64,000 nucleotides of DNA from Mesorhizobium loti (GCA_002356515.1 AP017605.1:5875020-5939019), one strand, 5' to 3'. Positions 9,495 to 19,679 are shown, numbered from the stretch's first letter. A program made the numbers and translations. The notes: a model not told the origin generated them from the sequence alone.

Positions 9495-11318
9495 TCAAGC
9501 TGTTCCGAAGGCGCTGGCACCGTGGTCGGCACGGCCCACCAGCTGCCGGAAGCCGGCGAAAAGCTCGCGGCCGAAGCCGAACTCATTGCCGATGAGATCG
9601 GCTTCGGCGGTGCGGCGCAGCGCGAACTCGGTTCCCGGCACCAGCACCTCCAGCGTGCCTGCATCGGCGTCGAGGCGGATGATGTCGCCGTCATGGATCC
9701 GGGCGATCGGCCCGTCCTCGACGGCTTCCGGCGTCACATGGATCGCCGCCGGTACCTTGCCCGATGCGCCAGACATGCGCCCGTCGGTGACCAGCGCCAC
9801 GCGCTGGCCGCGATCCTGCAGAATGCCGAGCACGGTGGTCAGCTTGTGCAGTTCCGGCATGCCGTTGGCCTTCGGCCCCTGGAAGCGGATGACGGCGATG
9901 AAGTCGCCGGTCAGCGTGCCCGCCTTGAACGCGTCGTTCAGGCCCTGCTGGCTGTCGAACACCTTGGCCGGTGCCTCGATGAGGCGCCGTTCCGGCTTGA
10001 CGGCCGAGGTCTTGATGACGGCATGGCCGAGATTGCCCGCCAGCACTTTCAGGCCACCCGTCGGCTGGAACGCCTTGTTGAACGGCGCCAGCACCTTTTC
10101 GTCGCCGCTGGCCTGCGGCGATGCCTCGCGCACCACGGAGCCGTCGGCGCCGAGCTTTGCCTCGACCGCATAGGGCCGCAGGCCTTCGCCCCACACCGTC
10201 TGCACATCCTCGTGCAGGACGCCTTCGTCGAGCAGCTCGCGGATCAGGAAGCCGAGCCCGCCGGCGGCATGGAAATGGTTCACGTCGGCGAGGCCGTTCG
10301 GATAGACGCGGGCCAAGAGCGGCACAGCTTCCGAGAGGTCGGAAATGTCCTGCCAGGTCAGCGAGATACCGGCGGCCGCCGCCATGGCGATCAGGTGGAT
10401 GGTGTGGTTGGTCGAGCCGCCGGTGGCGTGCAGGCCGACGACGCCGTTGACGATTGAACGCTCGTCGATCATCCGCCCGACCGGCGTATAGGCATTGCCG
10501 AGTGCGGTGATCGCCAGCGCCTGTTTCGTCGCCTCGCGGGTCAGCGCATCACGCAACGGCGTGCCGGGATTGACGAAGGAGGCACCGGGCGTGTGCAGGC
10601 CCATGATTTCCATCAGCATCTGGTTGGAATTCGCCGTGCCGTAGAAGGTGCAGGTGCCCGGCCCATGGTAGGATTTGGACTCGGCTTCCAGAAGTTCGGC
10701 GCGTCCCGCCTTGCCCTCGGCATAGAGCTGGCGAACCTTGGCTTTCTCGTCGTTGGGCAGGCCGGTCGTCATCGGTCCGGCCGGGATGAACACCGCCGGC
10801 AGATGGCCGAAGGTGAGTGCGGCGATAACCAGCCCCGGCACGATCTTGTCGCAGACGCCGAGAAAGACGGCGGCGTCGAACATGTTGTGCGACAGGCCGA
10901 CCGCTGCCGACATGGCGATGACGTCGCGCGAGAACAGCGACAGTTCCATGCCGGGCTGGCCCTGTGTGACGCCATCGCACATGGCCGGCACGCCGCCGGC
11001 CACCTGGGCGATGCCGCCGGCCTCGCGCGCGGCTTCCTTGATTAGTGCAGGGTAGGTCTCGAAGGGCTGATGCGCCGACAGCATGTCGTTGTAGGAGGTG
11101 ATGATGCCGAGATTGGGCACCTTGTCGGCGCCGAGCGCCAGTTTTTCCGAGGGGCTGCACACCGCAAAGCCGTGGGCAAGGTTGCCGCAGGACAGGACCG
11201 ACCGGTTGGCGGTCTGGTTCGACGCCTCGGCGATGCGGCCGAGATAGCGTTCGCGGCCCGCCTTCGAGCGTTGGCGGATGCGCTCCGTGATGGCTTCAAT
11301 GTCGCGTCTTGCGGTCAT
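9495..11318 (-). CDS. edd: Phosphogluconate dehydratase (Entner-Doudoroff pathway)
   Basis: 607 residues from the ATG complementary to 11316-11318, which is preceded by an AAAGGA ribosome-binding site; the frame could open 12 residues earlier but without that site. Edd converts 6-phosphogluconate to 2-keto-3-deoxy-6-phosphogluconate in the cytoplasm. The IlvD/Edd family signature VCDKIVPGL (Cys156) and the other iron-sulfur ligand candidates Cys114 ([13 protein letters not shown]) and the Cys of [13 protein letters not shown] are all present. It is the third gene of zwf-pgl-edd; the pathway's aldolase gene eda is not in this window. Confidence 0.96.
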   Translation of the reverse strand: MTARRDIEAITERIRQRSKAGRERYLGRIAEASNQTANRSVLSCGNLAHGFAVCSPSEKLALGADKVPNLGIITSYNDMLSAHQPFETYPALIKEAAREAGGIAQVAGGVPAMCDGVTQGQPGMELSLFSRDVIAMSAAVGLSHNMFDAAVFLGVCDKIVPGLVIAALTFGHLPAVFIPAGPMTTGLPNDEKAKVRQLYAEGKAGRAELLEAESKSYHGPGTCTFYGTANSNQMLMEIMGLHTPGASFVNPGTPLRDALTREATKQALAITALGNAYTPVGRMIDERSIVNGVVGLHATGGSTNHTIHLIAMAAAAGISLTWQDISDLSEAVPLLARVYPNGLADVNHFHAAGGLGFLIRELLDEGVLHEDVQTVWGEGLRPYAVEAKLGADGSVVREASPQASGDEKVLAPFNKAFQPTGGLKVLAGNLGHAVIKTSAVKPERRLIEAPAKVFDSQQGLNDAFKAGTLTGDFIAVIRFQGPKANGMPELHKLTTVLGILQDRGQRVALVTDGRMSGASGKVPAAIHVTPEAVEDGPIARIHDGDIIRLDADAGTLEVLVPGTEFALRRTAEADLIGNEFGFGRELFAGFRQLVGRADHGASAFGTA

Positions 11319-11387
11319 GGCGATCGGTCCTTTCAGGCGAGGTCCCGGAAACATCCTCCCGCCGTTGCCGGGACCACTAAACGTAAA

Positions 11388-12104
11388 TCAGGGCGCCCAG
11401 AAAACCTCTACGGGCCTGGGAGCGGCGTCGAGCACGGCACGGATGGGCTTTCGCGGCCCGGGCGCGACCGCGCCGTCGAAGGCAGTGCGCTTGTCCTCGC
11501 CCTCTATGTGCAGCGCGATGAAGCCGGCATCGATAATGCGCGCCAGCGTCAGGGTCAGTCGCGGCTCGCCCGCACTGGCCGCATGAACCGGCAGGATGAT
11601 CCTGTCCGAGGCCGGGTCGAGCAGTTTTGCCAGATCGTCGGCATCGGGAAAGAACGAGGCGGTGTGGCCGTCCGGCCCCATGCCGAGCACCACGACATCG
11701 AGCGGCCAGGGCAGGGAGCGCAGTGCGGCATCGTCCGATGCCGCCGCATCCTCGATGCCTGACGCCTCATGGTAGAGCGGCACGAAGCGCGCCGCCTTGG
11801 CGGCGTTCTGCAAGAGATTGGCGGCCACCAGCCCGGCATTGGAGCGCGGCGAGGAGGCCGGCACGAAACGCTCGTCGACCAGCGTCACGATCACCTTGTC
11901 CCAGGCGATCGGCGCCGCCGAGAGGGCAGCGAAGAACTTTGCCGGCGTGGTGCCGCCGGAGACGGCCAGCACGGCCGTGCCGCGCTCTGCGATCGCCTTC
12001 ACCAGGCGATCGGCCACGCGGGCGGCCAGCGTCGCGGCCAGTTGCGGACGGTCGGGGAAAGCGTTCCAGTTGTAGCTGGCGCCGTTCAATTGCTCTCGTG
12101 CCAT
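11388..12104 (-). CDS. pgl: 6-phosphogluconolactonase
   Basis: 238 residues, typical of the DevB/NagB-fold lactonase that hydrolyses 6-phosphogluconolactone made by Zwf. Conserved elements are VSGGTTPAKFF (about 48-58), TLVDERFVP (about 74-82) and LGMGPDGHTASF (about 140-151). Its start overlaps the 3' end of zwf by 19 bases, which argues for translational coupling; edd begins about 70 bases downstream of its stop. Confidence 0.95.
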   Translation of the reverse strand: MAREQLNGASYNWNAFPDRPQLAATLAARVADRLVKAIAERGTAVLAVSGGTTPAKFFAALSAAPIAWDKVIVTLVDERFVPASSPRSNAGLVAANLLQNAAKAARFVPLYHEASGIEDAAASDDAALRSLPWPLDVVVLGMGPDGHTASFFPDADDLAKLLDPASDRIILPVHAASAGEPRLTLTLARIIDAGFIALHIEGEDKRTAFDGAVAPGPRKPIRAVLDAAPRPVEVFWAP

Positions 12105-13555
12105 GTCCGCCCGTCACGTTCGATCAGCGCTATCGAGGCCGATGGCCCCCAGGTGCCTGCCGTATAGCCTTGTGCTTCCTGCTTGGCGCCTTCCCAGGCA
12201 TTCTGGATCGGGTCGATCCACTTCCACGCCGCCTCGACCTCGTCACGGCGCATGAACAGCGTCTGGTTGCCGCGGATGACGTCCATGATCAGCCGTTCAT
12301 AGGCGTCCGGCGCGCGGCCGTCGAAGGATTGCGCGAAGCTCATGTCGAGCGAGATCTGGCGCAGCCGCATGCCGCCCGGACCCGGATCCTTGATCATGAT
12401 GAACTGCTTGACGCCTTCGTCCGGCTGCAGCCGGATGACAAGCTGGTTGGCGAAGATCGGCCCGGCGCTGTCGCCGAAGATCGAATGCGGGATCGGCTTG
12501 AACTCGATGACGATTTCCGAAACCCGGGTCGCCAGCCGCTTGCCGGTCCTGAGGTAGAACGGAACGCCAGCCCAGCGCCAGGTGCCGATCTCGGCCTTGA
12601 TGGCGACGAAGGTCTCGGTGTTGCTGTCCTTGCCGAGTTCCTCGACATAGCCCTTCACCGGTCCGCCCGCCGAAGCGCCGGCGCGGTACTGGCCGCGCAC
12701 GGTGTGCTTCGGCGCCTCGTTGCCGTTGATGCGCTTCAGCGCCCGCAGCACCTTCAGCTTCTCGTCGCGCACGGCGTCGGCGTCCATCGACGACGGCGCC
12801 TCCATGGCGACGAGGCAGAGCAGCTGCAGCATGTGGTTCTGCACCATGTCGCGCAGCGCGCCGGCCTTGTCGTAATAGGTGACGCGGTCTTCCAGGCCAA
12901 CGGTCTCGGCGACGGTGATCTGCACGTGGTCGATATGGGCGGAATTCCACAGCGGCTCGTAGAGCGCATTGGCAAAGCGCAGCGCCATCAGGTTCTGCAC
13001 CGTCTCCTTGCCGAGATAGTGGTCGATGCGGAAAATCTGGCTTTCGTGGAAATCGTCGCCGACCAGATCGTTGAGCGCCCGCGCCGAGGCAAGGTCGCGG
13101 CCGATCGGCTTCTCCAGCACGATGCGCGAGTTCGGCGTGATCAGCTTGTGCTCTTTGAGCTTGTGCGAGATATCGCCGAACAACGCCGGCGCCACGGCGA
13201 GGTAGAAGGCGCGGATGCTCTCGCTCTCGCCGATCGCCTTCTTGAGCTTGTCGAAGCCGGCGCCGGTCGTCGCATCGGCCGAGACGTAGGAAAGCCGCGC
13301 CAGGAAGGTCTTCAGCTCCTTGGCGTCGATATCGGCCGGCTTGACGTGGTCGGAGATCGCCTGGCTGGCGAAGGCCCGGAATTCCTCGTCGCTCATCTTC
13401 GAGCGCGACGTGCCGATGATGCGCGTCGGCTCGGAGAATTGATGGTCGCGCTGGCGATAATAGAGCGACGGCAGGAGCTTGCGTTCCGACAGGTCGCCGG
13501 TGCCACCGAAAATGATGAAGTCGAAAGGATCGACGGGAATGATCTGGCTGGTCAT
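12086..13555 (-). CDS. zwf: Glucose-6-phosphate 1-dehydrogenase
   Basis: 489 residues, standard length. It oxidises glucose-6-phosphate with NADP and opens the Entner-Doudoroff and pentose phosphate routes. The nucleotide-binding GGTGDLSER is at 17-25 and the active-site signature RIDHYLGKE at 176-184. It is first of three genes (zwf, pgl, edd) on the minus strand, with an AT-rich candidate promoter region at 13590-13620 upstream. The pathway is the main sugar route in rhizobia. Confidence 0.97.
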   Translation of the reverse strand: MTSQIIPVDPFDFIIFGGTGDLSERKLLPSLYYRQRDHQFSEPTRIIGTSRSKMSDEEFRAFASQAISDHVKPADIDAKELKTFLARLSYVSADATTGAGFDKLKKAIGESESIRAFYLAVAPALFGDISHKLKEHKLITPNSRIVLEKPIGRDLASARALNDLVGDDFHESQIFRIDHYLGKETVQNLMALRFANALYEPLWNSAHIDHVQITVAETVGLEDRVTYYDKAGALRDMVQNHMLQLLCLVAMEAPSSMDADAVRDEKLKVLRALKRINGNEAPKHTVRGQYRAGASAGGPVKGYVEELGKDSNTETFVAIKAEIGTWRWAGVPFYLRTGKRLATRVSEIVIEFKPIPHSIFGDSAGPIFANQLVIRLQPDEGVKQFIMIKDPGPGGMRLRQISLDMSFAQSFDGRAPDAYERLIMDVIRGNQTLFMRRDEVEAAWKWIDPIQNAWEGAKQEAQGYTAGTWGPSASIALIERDGRTWHESN

Positions 13556-13864
13556 GGTCTGTCCGCTCTGACGCCGGTCGCGAGTACGCGGCTGATATAT
13601 TCTAATCGATTTAAATTTTCCAGTGCCATGGTGTCACATCGAGGACCAATCGCTGGATATTGATTGGGTCCACATGTGCGCTTGACACTGGCGCTTGCCG
13701 GAGGCTTGTCGGTGAACGAAGACTCCGGGAGCTTTCGCAGTTGCAGCATAGAACGTGAATGTGACGAAAGCTAAGGGAGAAATGGCGCCTTGTCTGTCGC
13801 GGCATGGGCCGCGCCGGTCAGCCGCCTTACTGGCTTCGGGAAAACATCGATGAGCGGGCAAGGC

Positions 13865-14611
13865 ATGCGTCTGGAAAACAAGGTCGCCATCATCACCGGC
13901 GCGGCATCGGGCTTCGGCGAAGGCATGGCCAAGCGCTTCGCGCAGGAAGGCGCCAGGGTCGTTGTCGCCGATCTCAACGCCAAAGGGGCGGAGCGCGTCG
14001 CCGGCGAGATCGGCGAGGCGGCGATCTGGACACAGACCGATGTATCGCTGCGCTCCGAATTCGACGAGATGGTCTATGCCGCAAAAAGCGCCTTCGGCCG
14101 CATCGACATCATGGTCAACAATGCCGGCTTCACCCATCGCAATGGCGACATGCTGAAGGTCGACGAGGAGACCTTCGACCTGATCACCGCTGTCAACATG
14201 AAGGCGATCTATCACGCGGCCCTTGCCGTGGTGCCGATCATGGACCAGCAAGGTGGTGGCGTCATCCTGACCACGGCCTCCACCGCTGGGCTCAGGCCAC
14301 GGCCCGGCCTCACCTGGTACAATGCTTCGAAAGGCTGGGCCATCACCGCCACCAAGTCGATGGCGGTGGAACTCGCGCCGAAGAACATCCGCGTCAACTG
14401 CCTCTGCCCGGTCGCCGGCGAAACCGGCATGCTGGAGAAATTCATGGGCGCCGACACGCCCGAGATCCGCGAGACATTCCGTGCTTCGATCCCGCTCGGC
14501 CGGCTTTCGACGCCGCTCGACATTGCCAATGCCGCACTCTGGCTGGCGTCTGACGAAGCCGCCTTCATCACCGGCGTGGCGCTGGAGGTTGATGGCGGCC
14601 GCTGCATCTGA
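13865..14611 (+). CDS. SDR family NAD(P)-dependent oxidoreductase
   Basis: 248 residues from ATG 13865; an ATG at 13850 would add five residues, and a TTG at 13790 is unlikely. Classical short-chain dehydrogenase: cofactor motif TGAASGFGEG at 11-20, NNAG at about 85-88, catalytic Ser near 139, Tyr152 and Lys156 in WYNASKGWAI, and the C-terminal ITGVALEVDGG typical of FabG-like and glucose-dehydrogenase-like enzymes. Substrate cannot be assigned. It is divergent from zwf but separated by about 300 bases, so shared regulation is possible but unproven. Confidence 0.88.
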   Translation: MRLENKVAIITGAASGFGEGMAKRFAQEGARVVVADLNAKGAERVAGEIGEAAIWTQTDVSLRSEFDEMVYAAKSAFGRIDIMVNNAGFTHRNGDMLKVDEETFDLITAVNMKAIYHAALAVVPIMDQQGGGVILTTASTAGLRPRPGLTWYNASKGWAITATKSMAVELAPKNIRVNCLCPVAGETGMLEKFMGADTPEIRETFRASIPLGRLSTPLDIANAALWLASDEAAFITGVALEVDGGRCI

Positions 14612-14729
14612 GGGGTATCGTCATTGCAACGCCGGTCGGTTTGCCCGCGCCCGCGACTTCGCTTTGATTTGTTCCGGCAGCATGCGCATCGCTCGGCGAG
14701 GCCGGCCTCAGCCGCAAATGCGCGGGCGC

Positions 14730-15620
14730 TCAGCCGCCAGTCTTGATGTAGCTCTTGTAGATCCAGCCGGTCTTGCCGTTGTAGACGATCTGGCACCATT
14801 GCTTGCAGTTCGTCACCTGCACCGATGTCCTTGCCGGCACGGTGGCGATGGCGGCCGCGTTCTTCTTCGGGCCGCTGCGCATGGTCACAGCCCTCAGGAT
14901 GCGCCCATTACCAGCCGCCGCCACTTTGCGCGGTTTGGCCTTGGCCTTGCTGCCATCATCACTCGCCGCCGGCTGCTGCTCGGGCGTTTGCGGCTGCACT
15001 TGCGGGATCGCGGCGGTCTGTGCGCCATCCGGATTGCTGCCTGCCGCTGGCGCCGGCGCGGCAACCTTGGCAAGTTCGGCAGTAGCGTCGGTATCGGTCG
15101 CCGATTGCGCGAATGCCGCGGCGGTGGCCGGTTTGTCCGGCGCCGGTTCAGCCTGTTTGGCCATCTGGCTGGGGGCAGCCGCCTGATCGGATGCCGCCGA
15201 AGCGGGCTTCGGCTGCGCCTCGGTCCAGCGGGGGTCGTTGGCGGCCAGCGCTTGTATCTTTGCTTTCGCCGCCGCCACGGTCGGTGAGACCTGGTCGGGC
15301 TTGCGGGCGGGCTGCGGCACGGTTGCCGCGGCCACCGTTGTTCCGGCAGGCACGATCTTCGTCGTCTTTACCGGAATGGCCGGAATGCTTTGTTCCTGGC
15401 TGGCGGCTGCTTGCCGCTCGCTCGTCGGCAATGCCAGCCACAGCGCCACCGCGGCCACGCCGAGCAGCGCGGCGGTGCCGACCGCTGCAATCACCAGATG
15501 CGAGTTCGAACGGACTTCCTGCCAGAAGGACGGCCGCATGTCGTATCCAAACTGCATGGCAAAGCGCCGACGTTCCGGAGCACCGAAACTGAAGGGCTCT
15601 CTCACTCTCGCCACCTCCAT
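14730..15620 (-). CDS. Membrane-anchored protein with C-terminal bacterial SH3 domain
   Basis: 296 residues from the ATG complementary to 15618-15620 (MEVARVREPFSFG); an upstream in-frame start at 15683 is possible. One transmembrane segment lies at about residues 46-66, so the protein is probably anchored in the inner membrane with the bulk in the periplasm. A long Ala-Pro-Gln low-complexity stretch is followed by a bacterial SH3 (SH3_3) domain in the last 65 residues, containing MRSGPKKNAAAIATVPART and the end KTGWIYKSYI. Such domains bind cell wall or envelope partners. Downstream it converges with the SDR gene. Confidence 0.8.
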   Translation of the reverse strand: MEVARVREPFSFGAPERRRFAMQFGYDMRPSFWQEVRSNSHLVIAAVGTAALLGVAAVALWLALPTSERQAAASQEQSIPAIPVKTTKIVPAGTTVAAATVPQPARKPDQVSPTVAAAKAKIQALAANDPRWTEAQPKPASAASDQAAAPSQMAKQAEPAPDKPATAAAFAQSATDTDATAELAKVAAPAPAAGSNPDGAQTAAIPQVQPQTPEQQPAASDDGSKAKAKPRKVAAAGNGRILRAVTMRSGPKKNAAAIATVPARTSVQVTNCKQWCQIVYNGKTGWIYKSYIKTGG

Positions 15621-15963
15621 AAGCGGGCCGATGTTCTTTCGATCGTTGCCGGAAGTCCGGCGTCTGATCGGCATCGGTCCCAAAAATCAACACGGGCAAG
15701 CCCGCAGCAATCCCCGAATAGTCGCCCAGAAGCGCGAACCTTTCGCCCCCGATTGTGGCATCAGTACGCCATTATAGTGGATTCTGCGCCTTTGCCGGCA
15801 TTTCCGCAATGTGCCGCCAGGGCAATGAATATTACAATATTACATCAGATCGTGATGGCGATTGGATCCAGCACAAGGCGCGTCGCGTCGAAACAGGTCC
15901 ATGCGACTCACTTCAGGCCTATATGGTTTCCCCTAACCGGGGGGCACTTTTGGCCAATATGCC
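15621..15963. other. Intergenic region without a recognised gene
   Basis: This stretch holds the promoter side of the SH3 gene and the downstream side of the puuB-like gene. It includes an AT-rich patch with two ATATTACA-like words near 15829-15845. A 70-codon open frame exists at 15755-15967, but its composition does not look like a protein of this genome. Confidence 0.4.
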
Positions 15964-17250
15964 CTAGATCCGGTCGCGCAGCGCGAACCAGTTGAGCGCC
16001 AGGAACAGCAGCGGCGTGCGGAACCGACGGCCGCCGGGAAATGGCGGAATTTTCAAATCCTCGATCAGTTTCAGCCGGTCGCGATTGCCGGCAACGGTCT
16101 CGGCATAGAGCTTGCCGAAGAAGTTCGCCAGCATGACGCCATGGCCGGAATAGCCGCCGGCCGAGACTACATTGGGCATCACCTCGCGCACGAACGGTTT
16201 CCTCGGCACCGTGATGCCGACATAGCCGCCCCAGCCATGGGTGATCTCGATATCCTTCAATGCCGGATAGAGCTCGACGATCTGACGGCGGATATGGATG
16301 TGGATGTCCTTGGGGTCGTTGACGCCATAGACCTCGCGTCCGCCGAACAGCAGCCGGCCATCCCGCGATTTGCGGAAATAGCGCACCACGAAGCGGGAAT
16401 CATCGACCGACTCGCCGCCGGGCAGCACTTTCGAGTCCGCCCCCAAGGGCACGGTGGCTCCGATGAAGGAGCCGATCGGCATGATGTGCGCGGCACTCAC
16501 CGGTTCGAGCATACCGCCATAGGCGTTGACCGCGATCAGGCATTTCTGCGCCGTCACGGTACCTCTCGGCGTCGAAACCCTGACCTTGCCGCCGGTGGAG
16601 ACGATGCCGGTCGATGGCGTGCCTTCGAACAGCTGCGCGCCGGCCTGTGCTGCCACCCGCGCCGTGCCGATCACCAGCTTCATCGGGTGGATGTGGCCGG
16701 TGCCGGTGTCGCGCGTGCCGCCGAAATAGGCGGTCGAGCCCAGCCGCTCCGCCGTCTCCTTCGCATCCATGAAGGAGATATGCGGATAGGAGAAACGGCT
16801 CGCCATAATCTCGGCATGCGCCTTGTAATCGTCGACATAGCGCGGCTTGTGCGCCACCGAGAGCTGGCCCGGCATGTAGTCGATATCGATCTGGTTGGCG
16901 GCCGCGAATTCTAGAAGATGCGTCTTCGCCTCCTCGGCGAGATCGAACAGCGCCCTGGCGCGGGACAGACCGTACTCCGCCTCCAGATCCTCGGCCCACG
17001 CGCGCTGCCCGGTGCCGAGCTGGCCGCCATTGCGCCCCGAAGCGCCATCACCGAAGCGATAGGCTTCGATCAAAACGACATTGGTTCCCGCCTTGGCCAG
17101 ATGTGTCGCGGCCGACAAACCAGTAAAGCCGCCGCCAATGATGACGACGTCACAGGTCCGGTCGCCGTCGAGCGCCGGGTATTCGGGTCTAGGTCCCGCC
17201 GTGTCTTCATACCACGAGCGGCCGGGAGAAATCGGAGATTGATAGGGCAT
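15964..17250 (-). CDS. puuB: FAD-dependent oxidoreductase, gamma-glutamylputrescine oxidase-like (PuuB/OrdL family)
   Basis: 428 residues of the DAO fold. The ADP-binding motif VVIIGGGFTGLSAATHLAKAG is at about 34-54 (first part VVIIGGGFTGLS), followed by GASGRNGGQLGTGQR, which is characteristic of the PuuB/OrdL group, and the C-terminal AGGYSGHGVMLA motif. PuuB oxidises gamma-glutamylputrescine to the aldehyde. Its neighbour upstream on the same strand is a PuuA-like glutamine-synthetase-family enzyme, and a PotFGHI-type importer lies 8 kb away, so the putrescine role is well supported by context, though the enzyme could act on another gamma-glutamylated amine. Confidence 0.82.
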   Translation of the reverse strand: MPYQSPISPGRSWYEDTAGPRPEYPALDGDRTCDVVIIGGGFTGLSAATHLAKAGTNVVLIEAYRFGDGASGRNGGQLGTGQRAWAEDLEAEYGLSRARALFDLAEEAKTHLLEFAAANQIDIDYMPGQLSVAHKPRYVDDYKAHAEIMASRFSYPHISFMDAKETAERLGSTAYFGGTRDTGTGHIHPMKLVIGTARVAAQAGAQLFEGTPSTGIVSTGGKVRVSTPRGTVTAQKCLIAVNAYGGMLEPVSAAHIMPIGSFIGATVPLGADSKVLPGGESVDDSRFVVRYFRKSRDGRLLFGGREVYGVNDPKDIHIHIRRQIVELYPALKDIEITHGWGGYVGITVPRKPFVREVMPNVVSAGGYSGHGVMLANFFGKLYAETVAGNRDRLKLIEDLKIPPFPGGRRFRTPLLFLALNWFALRDRI

Positions 17251-17269
17251 GGGAACGCCAGCGAATCCA

Positions 17270-17371
17270 ATGAATGGTGAATAGTGTGGATGGTGAACGG
17301 CCGCGAGAAAGCGCGTCTGCGTTCATCCATCCAGTATGAAACTACTCACCATTCACTGTTCACCATTCACG
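17270..17371. repeat. Imperfect inverted repeat of GTGAATGGTGAA-type words between puuB and puuA
   Basis: Left arm about 17271-17299 and right arm about 17343-17371 are near reverse complements, both built from the words GAATGGTGAA and AGTG; the spacer is about 45 bases. The arms could fold in the puuA-puuB transcript. Simple heptad-like repeats of this kind occur between genes in rhizobial genomes. Confidence 0.6.
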
Positions 17372-17385
17372 TGCCGAGTCGGCAC

Positions 17386-18822
17386 TCACACGTTGAGCAG
17401 AAGATACTCCCGCTCCCATGGGCTGATCACTTCCATGAACGTCTCGAATTCCGCCCGCTTGATCGCCGCGTAGGTGGCGGCGAAGGACTTGCCCAGCAGC
17501 GCGCAAAGCTCCTCGTCGCCCTCGAACAGGTCGACGGCTTCAAGCAGGCTGCGCGGCAGGTCGATCTCGTGTGCATTGGCGGTGGTCAGCACGGGAGGTT
17601 CGGCCTTGATCTTCCTGGTGATGCCGATCAGCCCGCAGGCAAGCGATGCCGCCAGCGCCAGGTAGGGATTGGCATCGGAGGACGGGATGCGGTTTTCGAC
17701 ACGCCGCGCTGCCGGGTCGGAACGCGGCACGCGAAACGCCGTGGTGCGGTTGTCATAGCCCCATTTGTTGTTGACCGGAGCCGAGGCCGCCTGCGTCAGC
17801 CGGCGGTAGGAATTGACATAGGGCGCGAACATCACCAGCGCGTTCGGTACGTGCTTTTGCATGCCGCCGATGAAATGGAAGAACTCTTCGGTTTCCGAGC
17901 CGTCCTCGGCCGAAAAGATGTTCTTGCCGGTCTTCTTGTCGATGATCGATTGGTGGATATGCATGGCCGAGCCCGGCTGGCCCTGGATCGGCTTGGCCAT
18001 GAAAGTGGCGTAGATCTCATGCTTGAGCGCGGCTTCGCGAATGGTGCGCTTGAACATGAACACCTGGTCGGCAAGTTCGATCGGGTCGCCGTGGCGCAGA
18101 TTGATCTCGAGCTGGCCGGCGCCCTCCTCATGGATGAGCGTGTCGATCTCCAGGCCCTGGCTTTCGGAGAAATGGTAGATGTCGTCGATCAGCTCGTCGA
18201 ACTCGTTGACGCCGGCGATCGAATAGCCGGCGCCGCCGCCGATCGCGCGCCCCGAGCGGCCGACGGGCGGGGTCAGCGGATAGTCCGGGTCCGGATTCTT
18301 GCGCACCAGGTAGAACTCGATCTCGGGCGCCACCACCGGCTTCAGCCCGAGCTTGTCATAGGCGGCAAGCACGCGCTTCAACACGTTGCGCGGCGTGAAC
18401 TCGACCGAGCGGCCGTCCTGGTGGACGAGGTCGCAGATGACGGCGGCCGTCGGGTCTTCTTCCCAGGGCACCACCGTCAGCGTCGACAGGTCCGGCATCA
18501 GCTTCAGGTCGCCGTCGTCTTCCGGATAGTGGAAACCGTTGCCGTCCTCGGGATAGCCGCCGGAAATCGTCGTCATGAAGACGGCCGAAGGCAGTGCCAG
18601 CGAGGTGTTCGAGGTGAATTTCTTCGACGGCATCATCTTGCCGCGCGCGACCCCAGCCTGATCAGGCGTGATGCATTCGATGTCCTCGATGCCGCGCCAT
18701 TCCAGCCATTCGCTGACTTCCTTCCAGTTCTTCACGCCACGCAGGTTTTTCACGAAGGCAGGCGTGCGCACCCGTCCTCCGCGGCTCGACGGACGGACTT
18801 CCTTTTTTGCAGGCGGCATCAT
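17386..18822 (-). CDS. puuA: Glutamine synthetase family protein, gamma-glutamylputrescine synthetase-like
   Basis: 478 residues of the glutamine-synthetase fold. N-terminal beta-grasp domain with GIEDIECITPDQAGVARGKM, then the catalytic domain with PEIEFYLV (metal-binding Glu), HEEGAGQLEINL, GQPGSAMHIHQSI, the DNRTTAFRVPR-type substrate segment, and NPYLALAAS. The opening with a specified Asp-Gln-Ala-Gly motif is typical of the PuuA branch rather than nitrogen-assimilation GlnA. It would ligate glutamate to putrescine, feeding the PuuB-like oxidase encoded downstream. PuuC and PuuD equivalents are not in the window. Confidence 0.85.
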   Translation of the reverse strand: MMPPAKKEVRPSSRGGRVRTPAFVKNLRGVKNWKEVSEWLEWRGIEDIECITPDQAGVARGKMMPSKKFTSNTSLALPSAVFMTTISGGYPEDGNGFHYPEDDGDLKLMPDLSTLTVVPWEEDPTAAVICDLVHQDGRSVEFTPRNVLKRVLAAYDKLGLKPVVAPEIEFYLVRKNPDPDYPLTPPVGRSGRAIGGGAGYSIAGVNEFDELIDDIYHFSESQGLEIDTLIHEEGAGQLEINLRHGDPIELADQVFMFKRTIREAALKHEIYATFMAKPIQGQPGSAMHIHQSIIDKKTGKNIFSAEDGSETEEFFHFIGGMQKHVPNALVMFAPYVNSYRRLTQAASAPVNNKWGYDNRTTAFRVPRSDPAARRVENRIPSSDANPYLALAASLACGLIGITRKIKAEPPVLTTANAHEIDLPRSLLEAVDLFEGDEELCALLGKSFAATYAAIKRAEFETFMEVISPWEREYLLLNV

Positions 18823-18965
18823 TCACCAGATTGGGTTGCGGATTTCGGAGTATAGCCGTGCCCCCCTGTGGAAGGGAAGGGGAGCCGCCGCCGGCATTCC
18901 TCGTTCCGGTTGAAAATCGTGTCGGTCGGCTTAGGTTCAAGCGGCTCCCAATCCGGAAGGCATCG

Positions 18966-19679
18966 ATGCGAAACAATGAACTGACGACCATCGGCTTCGA
19001 CGCCGACGACACGCTTTGGCAGAACGAACAGTTCTTCCGCATGACGGAGAGGCGCTTCGCCGCCATGCTTGCCGACCATGGCGAGGAGAAACAGATTTCG
19101 GCGCGGCTGCTCGAAGCCGAACGGCGCAACCTTGCCGTCTATGGCTTCGGCATCAAGGGGTTTACGCTGTCGATGATCGAAACGGCGATCGAGGTGACCG
19201 ACGGGCGCGTGCCGGCTTCGGTCATAGCGCAGATTCTCGACGCCGGCCGCGAGATGCTGAGCCACCCGATCGAGGTCTTGCCGCATGTGCGTGAAACGGT
19301 GGAGACGCTCGCCGGCGCATACCGCCTCGTGCTGATCACCAAGGGCGACCTCTTCGATCAGGAGCGCAAGCTGGCTGGCTCCGGCCTAGGCGACCTGTTC
19401 GATGCGGTCGAGATCGTCAGCGACAAGAATGCCGCGACCTATTCCCGGCTCTTCAGCCGCCATGGCGACGGTCCGGCAAAGAGCATGATGGTCGGCAATT
19501 CGCTGAAGTCGGACGTGGTGCCGGCCATCGAGGCCGGCGGCTGGGGTGTCCATGTGCCGCACGAACTGACCTGGGTGCTCGAGCACGTCGAGGCGCCGCT
19601 CGCCGAGCCGCGGTTCCGCCAGATATCCGACCTCGGGCAATTGCCCACATTGGTCGAAAGTATAAAGAACCCAGCTTGA
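18966..19679 (+). CDS. HAD family hydrolase
   Basis: 237 residues from ATG 18966; the frame is open further upstream but without a good start. Haloacid dehalogenase-type phosphatase: motif I GFDADDTLW (nucleophile Asp near residue 10), motif II LITKG, motif III Lys in VSDKNAATY, motif IV MVGNSLKSDVVPAIEAG. The helical cap sits between motifs I and II. The substrate is unknown. It is divergent from puuA with about 140 bases between start codons. Confidence 0.88.
   Translation: MRNNELTTIGFDADDTLWQNEQFFRMTERRFAAMLADHGEEKQISARLLEAERRNLAVYGFGIKGFTLSMIETAIEVTDGRVPASVIAQILDAGREMLSHPIEVLPHVRETVETLAGAYRLVLITKGDLFDQERKLAGSGLGDLFDAVEIVSDKNAATYSRLFSRHGDGPAKSMMVGNSLKSDVVPAIEAGGWGVHVPHELTWVLEHVEAPLAEPRFRQISDLGQLPTLVESIKNPA

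Noticed and set aside
11627..13663. 678-codon plus-strand open frame
   Set aside because: It is antisense to zwf and pgl, both unmistakable; its composition is that of a GC-rich shadow frame with no domain pattern.
17284..18855. 523-codon plus-strand open frame
   Set aside because: It is antisense to the puuA-like gene and has no family resemblance.
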